NCBI RefSeq assembly: GCF_036370855.1
Contig: NC_088102.1
Location: 67,155,601 to 67,219,600 of the forward strand
Length of the DNA stretch: 64,000 bases
Origin: Dromaius novaehollandiae
Taxonomy: Eukaryota > Chordata > Aves > Casuariiformes > Dromaiidae
Reading direction: 5' to 3'
The translations under genes were made by a program, and so were the position numbers. The notes below the pieces were generated by a model, which saw only the letters and a program-made list of their open reading frames with translations, did not search any database and was not told the DNA's origin. Positions 35,501 through 45,496 of this stretch are shown here, piece by piece; position 1 is the stretch's first letter; each line of letters opens with the position of its first letter.

Positions 35501-38500
35501 CAGCTTCAATTTCACAGCATAATCTTTCCTGTGCCCTTAAAATAACTTCTCCCTGCCCCCAGGGTGTCACAGCAGCTGGTGCGTGCCCCTTTCCTGTGCA
35601 GCCCCATGCTCAGCGCTAGGTTATCATCCGGGGCGGTTTGGAGAGCGGCGGCATCACGTGCGGCACCGAGGCACCGCGTCCCAGCCAGAGGGCTGGAGCG
35701 CAGAGGGGACGTTTTGCAGATGCAGACCTGCGACCTCTCCGGAAAGGTGGCAGGCTGGGGAGAGCTGAATGTCTGAGCTCTTGTTTGGTGCAAGCGACAG
35801 AGCTGCTTCCCAGAGCCGCTGTGCCGAAATGGGACCCTCTTTATTGTCGGGGCTAATTGCTCATGTGAGATGTATTTACAGAAGCAACTGTTTGTGCAGA
35901 GCGCTGCAGACAAACAGACTCCTGTTCTGCCAGGCACGCTTTGTAATGGCTGGGGGCTGGGAAGGCTTTAATGCTGTCATGGGAGGCCTCATTTGCACCG
36001 CGGGCACCAGCCCTGCACGGTCCTGGACGGCGCCTGCGGGATGCTGAGCCCCCGTCTCGCTCCCTGACCGCAGGAGAAATGAAGGTGTGGGGCAGCTCTC
36101 CAGGTCCAGCTCTTGCAAATGCATTGTGTGACTCACGGCTCTGCAAGAGACATGACACAGGCTCAGAAGTTACTTTGGGGGTTACGTGGTGACTTGTTTT
36201 ATGCGTTGTTGTACGGGGGGAGACATGCCAGCAAGCTGTTCTTTGCTCCTGCAAACAGACTGTTTGGTTAAAAGCATGCAAGACTCTGAAAAAGCGCTTT
36301 ACAAACATTCCTCAGCTGGTCCCTTTGCTGCCTGATGGGTTTTTTTTCCAGGTGGAGGCCTCGGGGGAGTTTTGCCACGTGGGAGAGACATGCAGCATTA
36401 GGAAAATAACGCAAACGATTTCCAGCATTGTCTCCATCTTCCTGCAAAACCCGTGGGGATGGGCAAGTCCTGGTTCGGGCTGGCGTACAACACCTTTCAC
36501 TTACTGGTAGCTCACACCCCAACCGCACTGCACGACATCCCTCCCCGAATTTAAATAGACATCTCCTGTTTCTCACCTTATGCCCTTTTCTCTGCCCTGA
36601 CGCAGGCGATAAATTAAAACACGCATAGGGAAAAGCAGCACCAACCGTGGCAAAGCTATACTGGAGCAAGTTACTCCTGGAGCTGTGACCTAGCACAAAA
36701 AAGTAAGCATGGAGTAAGAAGCGAGTCTTCCCTAGAAATCACCCTCTCCCTGCTAATGTCAGTGTGCGGAAATGCAGCTGGCGGTATTGATAACAAATAA
36801 GAAGGCAAATAAGGTCTAAGCACCTCCTGACTGTGCTGCACTCAAGCTGCAGAGCATTTACGGATCAGCTCTCCCAACGCGTTTGTGGTGGAGGGAAGGC
36901 ACAGGGAAGGTATTGCTCAGTAATACTTAACTAGCGGAAAACAAAACCTTCACATTGTCACCATTAGTCTCATGCTTTAACGTCTCCTCCTAAGTTCTTC
37001 TATAAAAGAGGAAGCATCTAATACTTCTGTTCTTCTGTGGCTGATAGAGCAAATTTTTACCCAGAGGTTTACTTCAAGATGTGTCTGTTCTCGATGAGGC
37101 TCCAGATCAGCTTTTCACACACAAACTGCTGAAGTCAGTGGGAGTTATGGATGTTCAACATCTCCGGAAACACAGACCCCCCCAGGGCAGGTTTTCAGGA
37201 TTTCAGCACTCCTCCCCAAAGCCTAAGCCCTCCCTTAGACATCTAAGCACAAGCCATATTTCCCAGTTTGCTCAGGGCCAAATTTTTTTCAAAGTCCGAT
37301 CCTCAGCAGGATTGATCGTCCTGTCACAAGACTATATCTAAAATGTCTTACTATTATTGGCAGCAGTCAATATTTACAACCACTCACAGTGTTTATTTAT
37401 GAAAAAAATCAAATGTTCCAACCAGAAGGAGATGTTGTTATTAATATCCAGCATGATTAATAATCACATTGTGAGCTGCAGGCAGGCCCACGCTGTAAGG
37501 ATCATGCGCTTTGCTTTTTCTAATGGCTCCGCAGGAATTTGAACCGTAACATGTTTCATGCACAGAGACAAAGACGTTTTGTCCCAGGGAAGGAGTATGT
37601 GGATGTTTTTGACTTAAAGAGCCAGTGCCGCATTCAGCGCTTTACAAACACATCATTTTGATCCGAAGACTATCAGTCTGTCATGTCTTTCCACTGAATG
37701 TTTAAACCCTCCTGTAGCTGAAGAGCCGGATCTGAAAACAGATTTTCTGGTTTTGTCCGTTGAAAAACACTTCGTCTCCTCTGTGTCAGGGCAGCCGTCA
37801 CCTATCCTGCTTCTCCGCTGCCGCTCTGTGCACTGCAACAAGCACCCCGTGCACTAGAAATACCTCAAACCAAGCAAACCAGTTCACATTTCTCTGCCTA
37901 CTGAGGCTTCCCAGCTGCCCAGGAAAACATAAGCTTCATGTTGCCTCAAATCAAGAGAAGAAAAACTCATACTGCCCTAAGCAATGCTTTCTCTTCTTGG
38001 CCCATTCCTCAAGCATTACCACGGCCGCTTAGCGGGAGAAGAGGAACGTGCAAAGCTCCTGATACCATTTGCCCTCTTCCCTCTGCTGCTGTTGTCAAGG
38101 CCTCAGATACGAAGCCGCTCGGCCCTACACCAGATATTAGGTTGGGAAGCAGGGACAGGTGTTTCTGCAGTGAGCCTGGAAGGGCCAAAGTTCGCTCCCG
38201 CTCCTCAGCGCTCTGCCGTGCAGATCGATGTTTGCCCACCTGGTGTTGTGCTTTTTCTGCTGCGAGAAGCAACGACCACAAAGCTGGAGGCAGTAAAAGG
38301 ACACAGTTGCAGGGAGCCCTGTGCCTGGATTGCTTCCTCATAGCTGTTTGTGCTTTAGAGCACCGCTTTATTACCAGCCGGGCAAAGCAAGCCGACTGAA
38401 ACACTGCTACGCAAATCAGCCGTACGTGACAAACAATGCCTGCACTTCCATCAAACATCCTGTTTTGGACAAATCTGGTCATGGGAACAGCGAGAGGCAA

Positions 38501-39109
38501 AAATAAGGAAGGAAACCTTCAGGCTTGCTCTTCCAAAGCAGCTCTGAACGCGCCGAGCTGGCCTCAGGACTGCAGCGCCTCTCTGCTGGGGTCACAGCTC
38601 CCCGCTGAGCCCTCGGAGAGATGGGGACAGCCCTCGGGGCCACGTTGGCCTTTAGCTTGGCTTTACTGAGCCCTGCAGAGCTTTTCAAGAGTGCCAAACC
38701 CTGGTGCGAGAGGTCCGTCTTCCCAATTCCCATGGTGAGGCCGAGGAAGCAACGCAGCCGTCTCTTGTTAAGCATCTTAGCTCAGGCAGTCCGGGCCCTT
38801 GCGAGCCTGTTGCCCTCAACAAGGACCACCCTCCCGTTGCATATGTGCATAGGGGCTAACACAAAAGATCCGCACAGCCTGCCAGGCCTGCTATTGTCAA
38901 ACGAATAATCGCTGCGGTGCATGTGCAGAGGGTTTGGAGACAGCAGGGAGTTGAAGGCCACCGCTGGAGAGTGCTCCTGGCCCGGTGCATCCTTCGCTCT
39001 CCAGATTTGCTGAGGGACAGGCTGACCGAACAGCGGAAAATGCCAAGTACTCGGGTCTGCTGGGGGGATTTCTGAGTTTTCCAATGTCTGAGGGAGGTAG
39101 GAAAAAACC
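29531..39109. other. Intergenic DNA between DUSP8 and MOB2
   Basis: About 9.6 kb without a recognisable exon. GC falls gradually towards the right. A CRE-like TGATGTCA lies at 30,051-30,058. Short MIR/L2-like words such as GCGCTTTACAAACA occur at 36,294 and 37,638. Long frames at 31,557-32,498 are GC-driven. Nothing else can be supported. Confidence 0.4.
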
Positions 39110-40030
39110 CCCCCACTAGCTATAATATAATTCTGACAGCCGAAAAAAATTATAAAATAATCAGCTTAAGTGAAGTATACATAACATTATGTAAAACCAT
39201 GTGTTGGATAGACATAAATGCCTTGTGAGATTGCAGGGTCTGATACAACAGATTAATAAAATAAATGTCAGTTTTCTGAGTTTCTATTGCATTAGTAATT
39301 CCCCAAGTGCCACTTGCCATATATTTTCCTTGACACAGTCAGGAGGAAAACAGCTAATCTAACATGACAAACTCATTGTATTTGAACTCATCTATGGTTT
39401 GAAACATGTGTCATATGACTAAACACCCTACTCCTGGTACAATGCACCCCACAGTAAAATTGGACAGAGCTCATCCTTAAATGCCCTGCCAAAAATACTC
39501 CTAACAAAGGGCAACAAGAAAACATAATTCAAATGAGGGACATCTGTTCTCTAATGTTTGCAGATAATGACTGGATCAAGTGTCTGCATAAAGGATAATT
39601 ATTTTCTGCAGATGGTTTGATCTGGTATTTTAAACATTGTAAAAAATCCCCGTCTTAGCCTCTCAGTAAAGTATGTGGGGTTTTGTCAGAAAGAGACCTT
39701 TTTCCCACCCTCTGCTACATTTTATAAATGCAAAGACAACTAAAACAATGAGCAATTAAAAGACAAAATGTGGGTGTTAAAGAAAAATACTCTATTTGAA
39801 TGCATACATATGCATTCCGTTTTTATATTACATTGCTGGATTCCAAAATAATTCTCAATGTTAAGTGTTATTATAGGAGAAGGGCAAAGTAAAGGACTTA
39901 GGCTGTGCAAGACTTCAGAGGGAAGTTCAGTTCCAAAAATGATGGTGCAATACAGTTTTTAATACAAAAATAATTCTACTGCCTTTCCTCAAGACAGAGG
40001 GGAATAAAACAACCATTACCAAGACACATT
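39110..40030. promoter_or_regulatory. AT-rich island, candidate conserved non-coding element
   Basis: Roughly 900 bases are distinctly A/T-rich between GC-richer flanks, with no simple repeat, no retroelement layout and no open frame. They contain many homeodomain-type TAAT words and a 20-bp inverted repeat of two ATGCAT half-sites at 39,798-39,817. Such islands often mark distal enhancers. This is inference from composition and motif content. Confidence 0.3.
39798..39817. promoter_or_regulatory. Inverted ATGCAT repeat, POU-dimer-like
   Basis: GAATGCATA, a two-base CA spacer, then TATGCATTC form a perfect inverted repeat. Two ATGCAT half-sites in this arrangement resemble the palindromic MORE-type element bound by POU/Oct dimers, with wider spacing. 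The symmetry is seen; binding is inferred. Confidence 0.35.
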
Positions 40031-41539
40031 CTTGTTAAATCACCCTCGTCGTACGCCCTTGCAGTGTATTGCTTGCCTAGAGATAACGCAGTTTATTGCG
40101 ACTGTCGTCTGAGTCAGTCTGATGGCTGGAGACCAAGCCGTCCCCTCTGCATGACTGGGTAGCGGGGCTGTGGGTCGGTGCCCGTGGGGCGGCGGATGCA
40201 GACCAGCAGGGATGAGGGGCCATGCGGGCTGCCCTCCGCAGGCTAGGAGCGAGCCCCCGGCACGGCTGGGTGGACGAAGCAGGAGGGAGGAAGAGGATGG
40301 CTCTCCCCGCAGCATCCCTCATCATCCAGGCTTCATTTCCCTTAGGCCAGCAACCTGCAGGCAGCCTGGGGCTGACCTTGCTGCTGGGGGGGATAATTAC
40401 TCTTTACCACTTTATTAGTTCATATCGCAGCATTACAGCCCGAGAGCACCAGCCGCTTGCAAGGTGCGAGCTCACCCTCAAACGCAGCCTCCAAAAGGTG
40501 CCTCTTCCCTCCGGAAGCTGGCAATCACAGGCGAGAAAGAGCTCCGAGGAAGTAACTACCACTCACCCATAACGCAAATATTTTTTAGTTCCTACGTGTG
40601 TGCAAAGTGTGCGATCACCCCAGCAGACCTGCCTCTGTCAACATCCCCGCCTAACCAGGTCCTCACCACTGCCGAGGGGGAAGTGGGTGAAGAGGACCCC
40701 TTTCTTTTTTTGCGCCCAGCTACCACGGTCTTTGGAAATGCTGTAACCGAGTGTTTTGAATGGAGAGGATTTCTTCTCCGAGAACAATTAGTATTGCCTA
40801 CATCGCAAAGAAATGTGGTGTCAGGCAGCCTGCGGGGGTGGGCAGGCATCATTCTGCCTGTTTTGGACGAGTTTATAGATGGTTGGTTATTCCTGCGATT
40901 GGAGGAACTAAGCAAAGAGGCGTTTTAAATGAAAGAGTAGCTGCTGGAGTACAGGGTGCTGCCAACAGGGAAAGGTAGCAGCTAGATGAGTGAGGCAGGC
41001 AGGCCGGGCCCTGTTTCCAGGGCACGGGGACTCGCTCATGCTAGAAAAGGGGCAGCTGCTGCCTTCATGTGCGTGTTAGGAACCAGGAAAGGGGAAAAGG
41101 GGCCTCTCTGAAGGGCCAGCTGTGGTGGGACTTCAAGGTGTTCATCGCCAGGTACGCCTGGGAAAGCAATGCTTTTGTTTTGAATGCAGGGACGTATCAC
41201 TGTCTCAGTTTTACCCTTGGAGATCAGACACTGATGTCACCTAAGGACGCCTGGGGCATAGCAAGAACTGGCCCCTGAAACCCCGAGTCCTGGCCCAGAG
41301 CTTCAGCCAGAAACATGCCTACGTGTGCGACCTCATTCAGCGCGTTAGGTAAATGACTGTTTGCTCTGTCCCGTCTGCGGTGAGTACGTGATGGGCAAGA
41401 GACGGGCTTATTTCCTCGGCCCGGCCCCCCGCCGCACCCGGGAAGCGCAAGCAGCCAGTGCTGCCTCCGGGGTGAGCACGGGCCGATTTGAATCTCAGCA
41501 ATTACACAGGTAATTACGTTACAGACAAGCACAGTTGTG
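40031..41539. other. Intergenic DNA upstream of MOB2
   Basis: Moderate GC, no exon recognised. A CRE-like TGATGTCA lies at 41,232-41,239, about 0.6 kb before the probable MOB2 start. Confidence 0.4.
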
Positions 41540-41678
41540 TCTGTTGCGGTGCCGGGGAGGAGCAGCGGCAGGGCAGCGCTACGCCGTGGTGCCGCGTGCC
41601 GGGCCGCACGCGCGGGGCGGCCCCAACAGCCGCGCCGACCGTTAACGGCCGCGGGGGCGTGCCGCGCGCCGCCGCCGC

Positions 41679-41698
41679 ACTACATTTCCCAGCGTGCC
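41679..41698 (+). promoter_or_regulatory. ZNF143/THAP11-type promoter element
   Basis: ACTACATTTCCCAGCGTGCC closely matches the long ACTACAATTCCCAGMATGC-type element found in many CpG-island promoters and bound by ZNF143/THAP11. It sits about 130 bases upstream of the ETS site and likely start. Confidence 0.7.
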
Positions 41699-41822
41699 TC
41701 GGGCGGCCAGGGGGGCGGGCCTAAAGCGCCCACGGGAACGAGGGCGAGCGTGCGGCAAGGGGGGGGGGCTTCCGGGTTGGCGGCTGGCGGCGCGCGCGGG
41801 GCGGCGCGAGCGGCGTGTGTTT

Positions 41823-41830
41823 ACTTCCGG
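41823..41830 (-). promoter_or_regulatory. ETS/GABPA site
   Basis: ACTTCCGG is the reverse complement of the CCGGAAGT ETS core. Its location in a CpG island near a probable start is typical of GABPA/ELK-controlled promoters. Confidence 0.6.
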
Positions 41831-42109
41831 CCGCCCCAGTGCGCGAGTGTCAGGCTGAGGAGGGGACCCGGCGCAGCCTGGCGGCCGCGGCGCGAGGCGA
41901 GCGCAGCCGCAGCCTCTCCGCGGGCGCGCGCGCCCCGCAGCACAGTGCGAACGGCGGCCGGAGCCCGCACCAGGAGCCCGGCAGCGCGCGCGCGCACCCG
42001 CTCGCCGGGCAGCGAGGGAGGCAGCGAGGGCGGAGCGGGGAGGGCGCCGCCGCCGGGAGGAGCCGGGCCCCAGCCCCGGCGCCCGGAGCGGGAGCTGCGG
42101 GGGTCCCCC

Positions 42110-42124
42110 ATGAGCGGGCGGTGA
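42110..42124 (+). other. Four-codon upstream open frame in MOB2 5'UTR
   Basis: ATG AGC GGG CGG TGA ends 49 bases before the MOB2 ATG and is in a different frame. Its start context is poor to moderate (C at -3, A at +4), so it might be skipped or allow reinitiation. A translational role is inference. Confidence 0.5.
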
Positions 42125-42173
42125 GCCGGGACGCGGCGGCCGCGGGAGCCTCGCCGCGCGGCGGGACCCAGCC

Positions 42174-42190
42174 ATGGACTGGCTCATGGG
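42174..42190 (+). CDS. MOB2: MOB2 first coding exon (MDWLMG)
   Basis: MOB2 is a small zinc-binding adaptor of the MOB family that binds NDR1/2 (STK38/STK38L) kinases and competes with MOB1. It acts in cell-cycle/DNA-damage signalling and neurite growth. ATG GAC TGG CTC ATG GG encodes MDWLMG, the start of human MOB2 (MDWLMGKSKAKPNGKK), in a strong context (GCCATGG). The donor GG|GTGAGTAAGG at 42,191 is excellent. The exon ends in phase 2, matching the human junction within the Gly codon. Only 17 coding bases are seen; all remaining exons lie to the right of the window. The identification rests on six residues plus start context, donor, CpG island and synteny with DUSP8. Confidence 0.85.
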
Positions 42191-42344
42191 GTGAGTAAGG
42201 CTTACCGCTTCCCTTCGCCCCCACCCCCCCGCCTGCACACGCGGGGGCACCCGGCGCCTCGGGGAGCGGCTCCCGGCTCGGCAGGCTCTTCCTCGCCCGG
42301 GCAGCCAGGTGCGCTCAGCGCCCGGCGGAGCCGTTGGAGGAGCT

Positions 42345-42715
42345 GTTAGGCTGAGCCGTTGGGGGCGCGTGGGGGGGGGGGCGCGAGCGGGAGCCGTTAG
42401 GCTGAGCCGTTGGGGGCGCGGGGGTGGGGGCGCGAGCGGGAGCCGTTAGGCTGAGCCGTTGGGGCGCGAGGCTGAGCCGGTGGGGGCACGGTGGGGGGGG
42501 CGCGAGGCTGAGGTGCTGGGGGCGCGAGGGGGGGGCGGGGAAGGGGCGCGCGAGCCGTTAGGCTGAGCCGTTGGGGGCGAGGGAAGGGGCGCGAGCGGGA
42601 GCCGTTAGGCTGAGCCGTTGGGGGCGCGGGGGGGGGGTGGTTGGCGCGAGGAGGGATTGGCGCGAGCCGTTAGGCTGAGCCGTTGGGGGTGCGAGGCTGA
42701 GCCGCTGGGCGCCTC
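42345..42715 (+). repeat. G-rich minisatellite at the start of MOB2 intron 1
   Basis: The 20-mer GTTAGGCTGAGCCGTTGGGG occurs in full at 42,345, 42,396, 42,445, 42,557, 42,604 and 42,669. Degenerate copies (GCGAGGCTGAGCCG-type) start near 42,467, 42,502 and 42,691. Unit length is about 50 bases with variable G-runs (up to 11 G) and GCGCGAGCGGGA linkers, so spacing varies from 47 to 112. Long G-tracts on the transcribed-sense strand could form G-quadruplexes in the nascent RNA or promote R-loops. It starts 155 bases after the splice donor. Confidence 0.9.
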
Positions 42716-45472
42716 CCGGCGTCGGGGATCCCGGGCGGCCCCTTGAGGGCCCGCGGGGTGCGGGCCTGCCTCGGCGGGAGCGAGGCGTCTCTCGCCCGAC
42801 GCGGGGCTGAGCAGCAGCGCACGCAGCGAGGGAGGAATAAATGACTAATCAGTTATTTGCAGTAGAGATGACAACCAGTGTTACATCCTGCGGTGACATT
42901 AAGAGGAAACGTTAGAAAACGCTCCTGGACCACACAGAGGCGAGCTTGTCTGGGTGTAGCCTACTGTGCTGGGGGGTGGGGGGAGGAAGAGGTGCGGAGA
43001 GCTTGTTTTGTCTCATGCAGTCACTCTCTGAAAAAGTAACTTTTCGTTCTGGACATAAAAAGGCCAGGTGTTACAGGTCTCCATGCATTCCTACTATTTA
43101 GTGTGGGATTAGTATCTGCAAAATAACTTCACTTTCAACCTAGAGGCTTGCCAAGGTTTAAATGGCTTTCTGTGGAGAGGAAGAAGAGACCTCAGCAGAG
43201 ATTAAAGCCAAATCAGAGCTGTGCCAAGGGGGCTTGGGTAGCCTGGGATTAATAGAGCTAACTACATCGAGACAGGAGGTAGAAAGTACTTTACTGGTTT
43301 TAGGTTTGAAAACGTCAGCAAGAGAGAGGAAGACGCAGTTGATGGTAGTGGTCTGATACCCTGTCAGTATACTAAGGAAGTTAAACTTGGTTGCTTCTTG
43401 CATGAGTTGTGCTGGTGAACTGAACTCAGGTGAACTGTGAATAATCATGTTTCAGAATTGAATGGGCAGTAAGTTTATGCTTCAGCAAAACTAATATTTC
43501 AGTGATACTTGTTCTCCTTAGTTTCTTTTTTACAGTAGTTTGATCTTTATCAGGTTGTCTCCTTTTCTAATGTGACATGCTTAGAATATGGAGTAAAAAA
43601 ACTTTTTCGTTGCACTTGCCAAATCTGATGTGCCAGAAAGATCACCGGTGCATGTGTATTTGTGTGTGTATTGCCATTTGTCTCCAGCTGAACTGGTTTG
43701 CCTGTGAAAGTATGACACTTGCTATGTATCTTCACACTAGCTGTGACCAAGTCTTGAGCCAGTTGCCAATACCGGTTATGCTTTACTGTAAGTTTGATCC
43801 TTCAGCTGATGGCCATGAGTGCTGAATATCTGTAGGGTATATGTTAATTGTATGGTTTTCTTCCAACAGCCAAAGCAGTAGAAATACAGTATTTGAGACA
43901 TGTGAAAGGGTTCGTATGCCATGTACAGAAATACTTGCCTCTCGTAGGTTACAGAGCTATATTCTATTGTTACATAGTCATAGTGAAAATATTAGTGTAA
44001 ATGACAAAGTTGTTTGGATTTGATTTCCAACAACTATTAAGTACAAGTGGTCTGTTGTATTTACTTTGTAAAAGTGAAAGCGTAAGTATCGGAAAGCTCC
44101 ACGGTAATTACTAAAATGTCTAACCCAGTAAGCCACCTATGCAAGCCTCTTGGATGACTCAAGATGGCTCAGTTATATAGTTCTTGTTTTGTGTGAATTG
44201 TATTGTAAAGCAGAAGAGAATCAAAGTTCAGTTTAGTCAAACTGTCAATATGTTAAAATGCCAGTTTTCTTATCAAAAATATTTTAGGCTTTATGAAGTT
44301 GCTGTGAAAAGTTGACATTCATTCTGGGTTTTTGTTTTACCAAGGGGTGGATGGATATATCCAAGTGTGTGTGTGAGGGGGGAACCTGCCTGCTTTCCCC
44401 ATTGATCCTGAGTCATTTGTACATTATTTGCTTGTTCTCAGCTATTTCTTGATATTTGTTGCCTGACCAAACCCAGTAATGTCCCACTGTTTCTTCTCCT
44501 TTAAAAGTTTGAGAGTTCTATTTGTGCAGTCTTTTGGGGGGATAGCAGGAAGGAAAAGCATTGGTATTTTGAAGGTTAAAGGGAAAGAAGGTCTGACAGA
44601 CCCTTTTTAATCTTTCCAGCTTATTGCTGTCGTTAGCAGCAATGCATCTAAAAGAAAACGTTTTTTTCTGTTTCAGAAAGAAACGGAGGCTCTTAGTCTG
44701 TCACAGCAGAGTTTTGGGTGATGTTGCCCAGCCTTTCTTTCAGTGACAACTTTCAACTGTTACACTCTCCTGAGTGGGAAAGGAGGGGCTGCAGAAAAAC
44801 CTGCAGAAATAGTCAGAAAAACAGGTCACTTCCAGAAACTTATCAGTTCTTGTGTCAATTTCTTTTTGCATTTCTGGGTAACAAACTTCATTAGTCTGTT
44901 TCTTAGTGTTGTCACTTTTTTTGAATGAGCATTGCCACTAATAAAAAGTAGTGATCTTTCTTATTCCTGTCTGGTTTTGGTATTGTATTTCTTGTGTTAT
45001 CAGTAATGGTTTTCTAATGTTCTGGTATGAGAAAACATCCTCTAGTTCAGAGTTTCTTAACTTCATATTACTAAGAAATTACCTTTCAAGTACAAGTGAG
45101 TTAAATTAGGCAGCAGTAACAGTCACTTCTGTTCTAGATCTCTACTCTTCAAGCTCATGTTACATTTATCCTATAGAAGATTTAGAGTGAGATCTGCTTT
45201 GTTCCTTAATGGTCCTCCCCTTTACTTGTGTTCTGTTGGAAAGTGGGGGAAGGGTAAGTTCTAATCATACCACAAAGGGCAGCAGCCGAAGTTTGTCTGA
45301 TTGCCTCAGAGTGCTTAATATACGAAAACGGAAGCCAAAGCTCATAAACAATAGTGAATCTATTAGGGATTAGGCAAACGGCTCTAGGTTTGCTGATCAC
45401 ACAGCAAAACTTCAGTGAGGTGCTGCCTTCTGTTCTGTCAAGTGCTTCAACATCCAGCAAAGTCTTAACATG

Positions 45473-45496
45473 TTTTTTTTTTTTTTTTTTTTTTTT
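45473..45496. repeat. T24 homopolymer run
   Basis: Twenty-four consecutive T. It could be the tail of a minus-strand retroposed sequence, but no element body is recognised beside it. Confidence 0.8.

Larger units (their letters stand above)
41540..42173 (+). promoter_or_regulatory. MOB2: MOB2 CpG-island promoter and 5'UTR
   Basis: An extremely GC- and CpG-rich stretch leads into the MOB2 start codon. It has no TATA box but has hallmarks of a housekeeping promoter: a ZNF143/THAP11-type site at 41,679-41,698, an ETS site in GGCTTCCGGG at about 41,768, and a perfect ACTTCCGG ETS/GABPA site at 41,823-41,830. Transcription probably starts just after the last ETS site, giving a 5'UTR of about 300-350 bases with a short upstream frame at 42,110-42,124. 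Confidence 0.75.

Noticed and set aside
42345-42715. Array considered as CRISPR-like or telomeric
   Set aside because: Variable spacing, G-rich linkers instead of unique spacers and vertebrate context fit a minisatellite; units are not TTAGGG arrays.
45206-45460. 84-codon minus-strand frame beside the T24 run, considered as a retroposed pseudogene
   Set aside because: The T-run would be the poly(A) tail of a body on its other side, not of this frame, and no parent protein is recognised.
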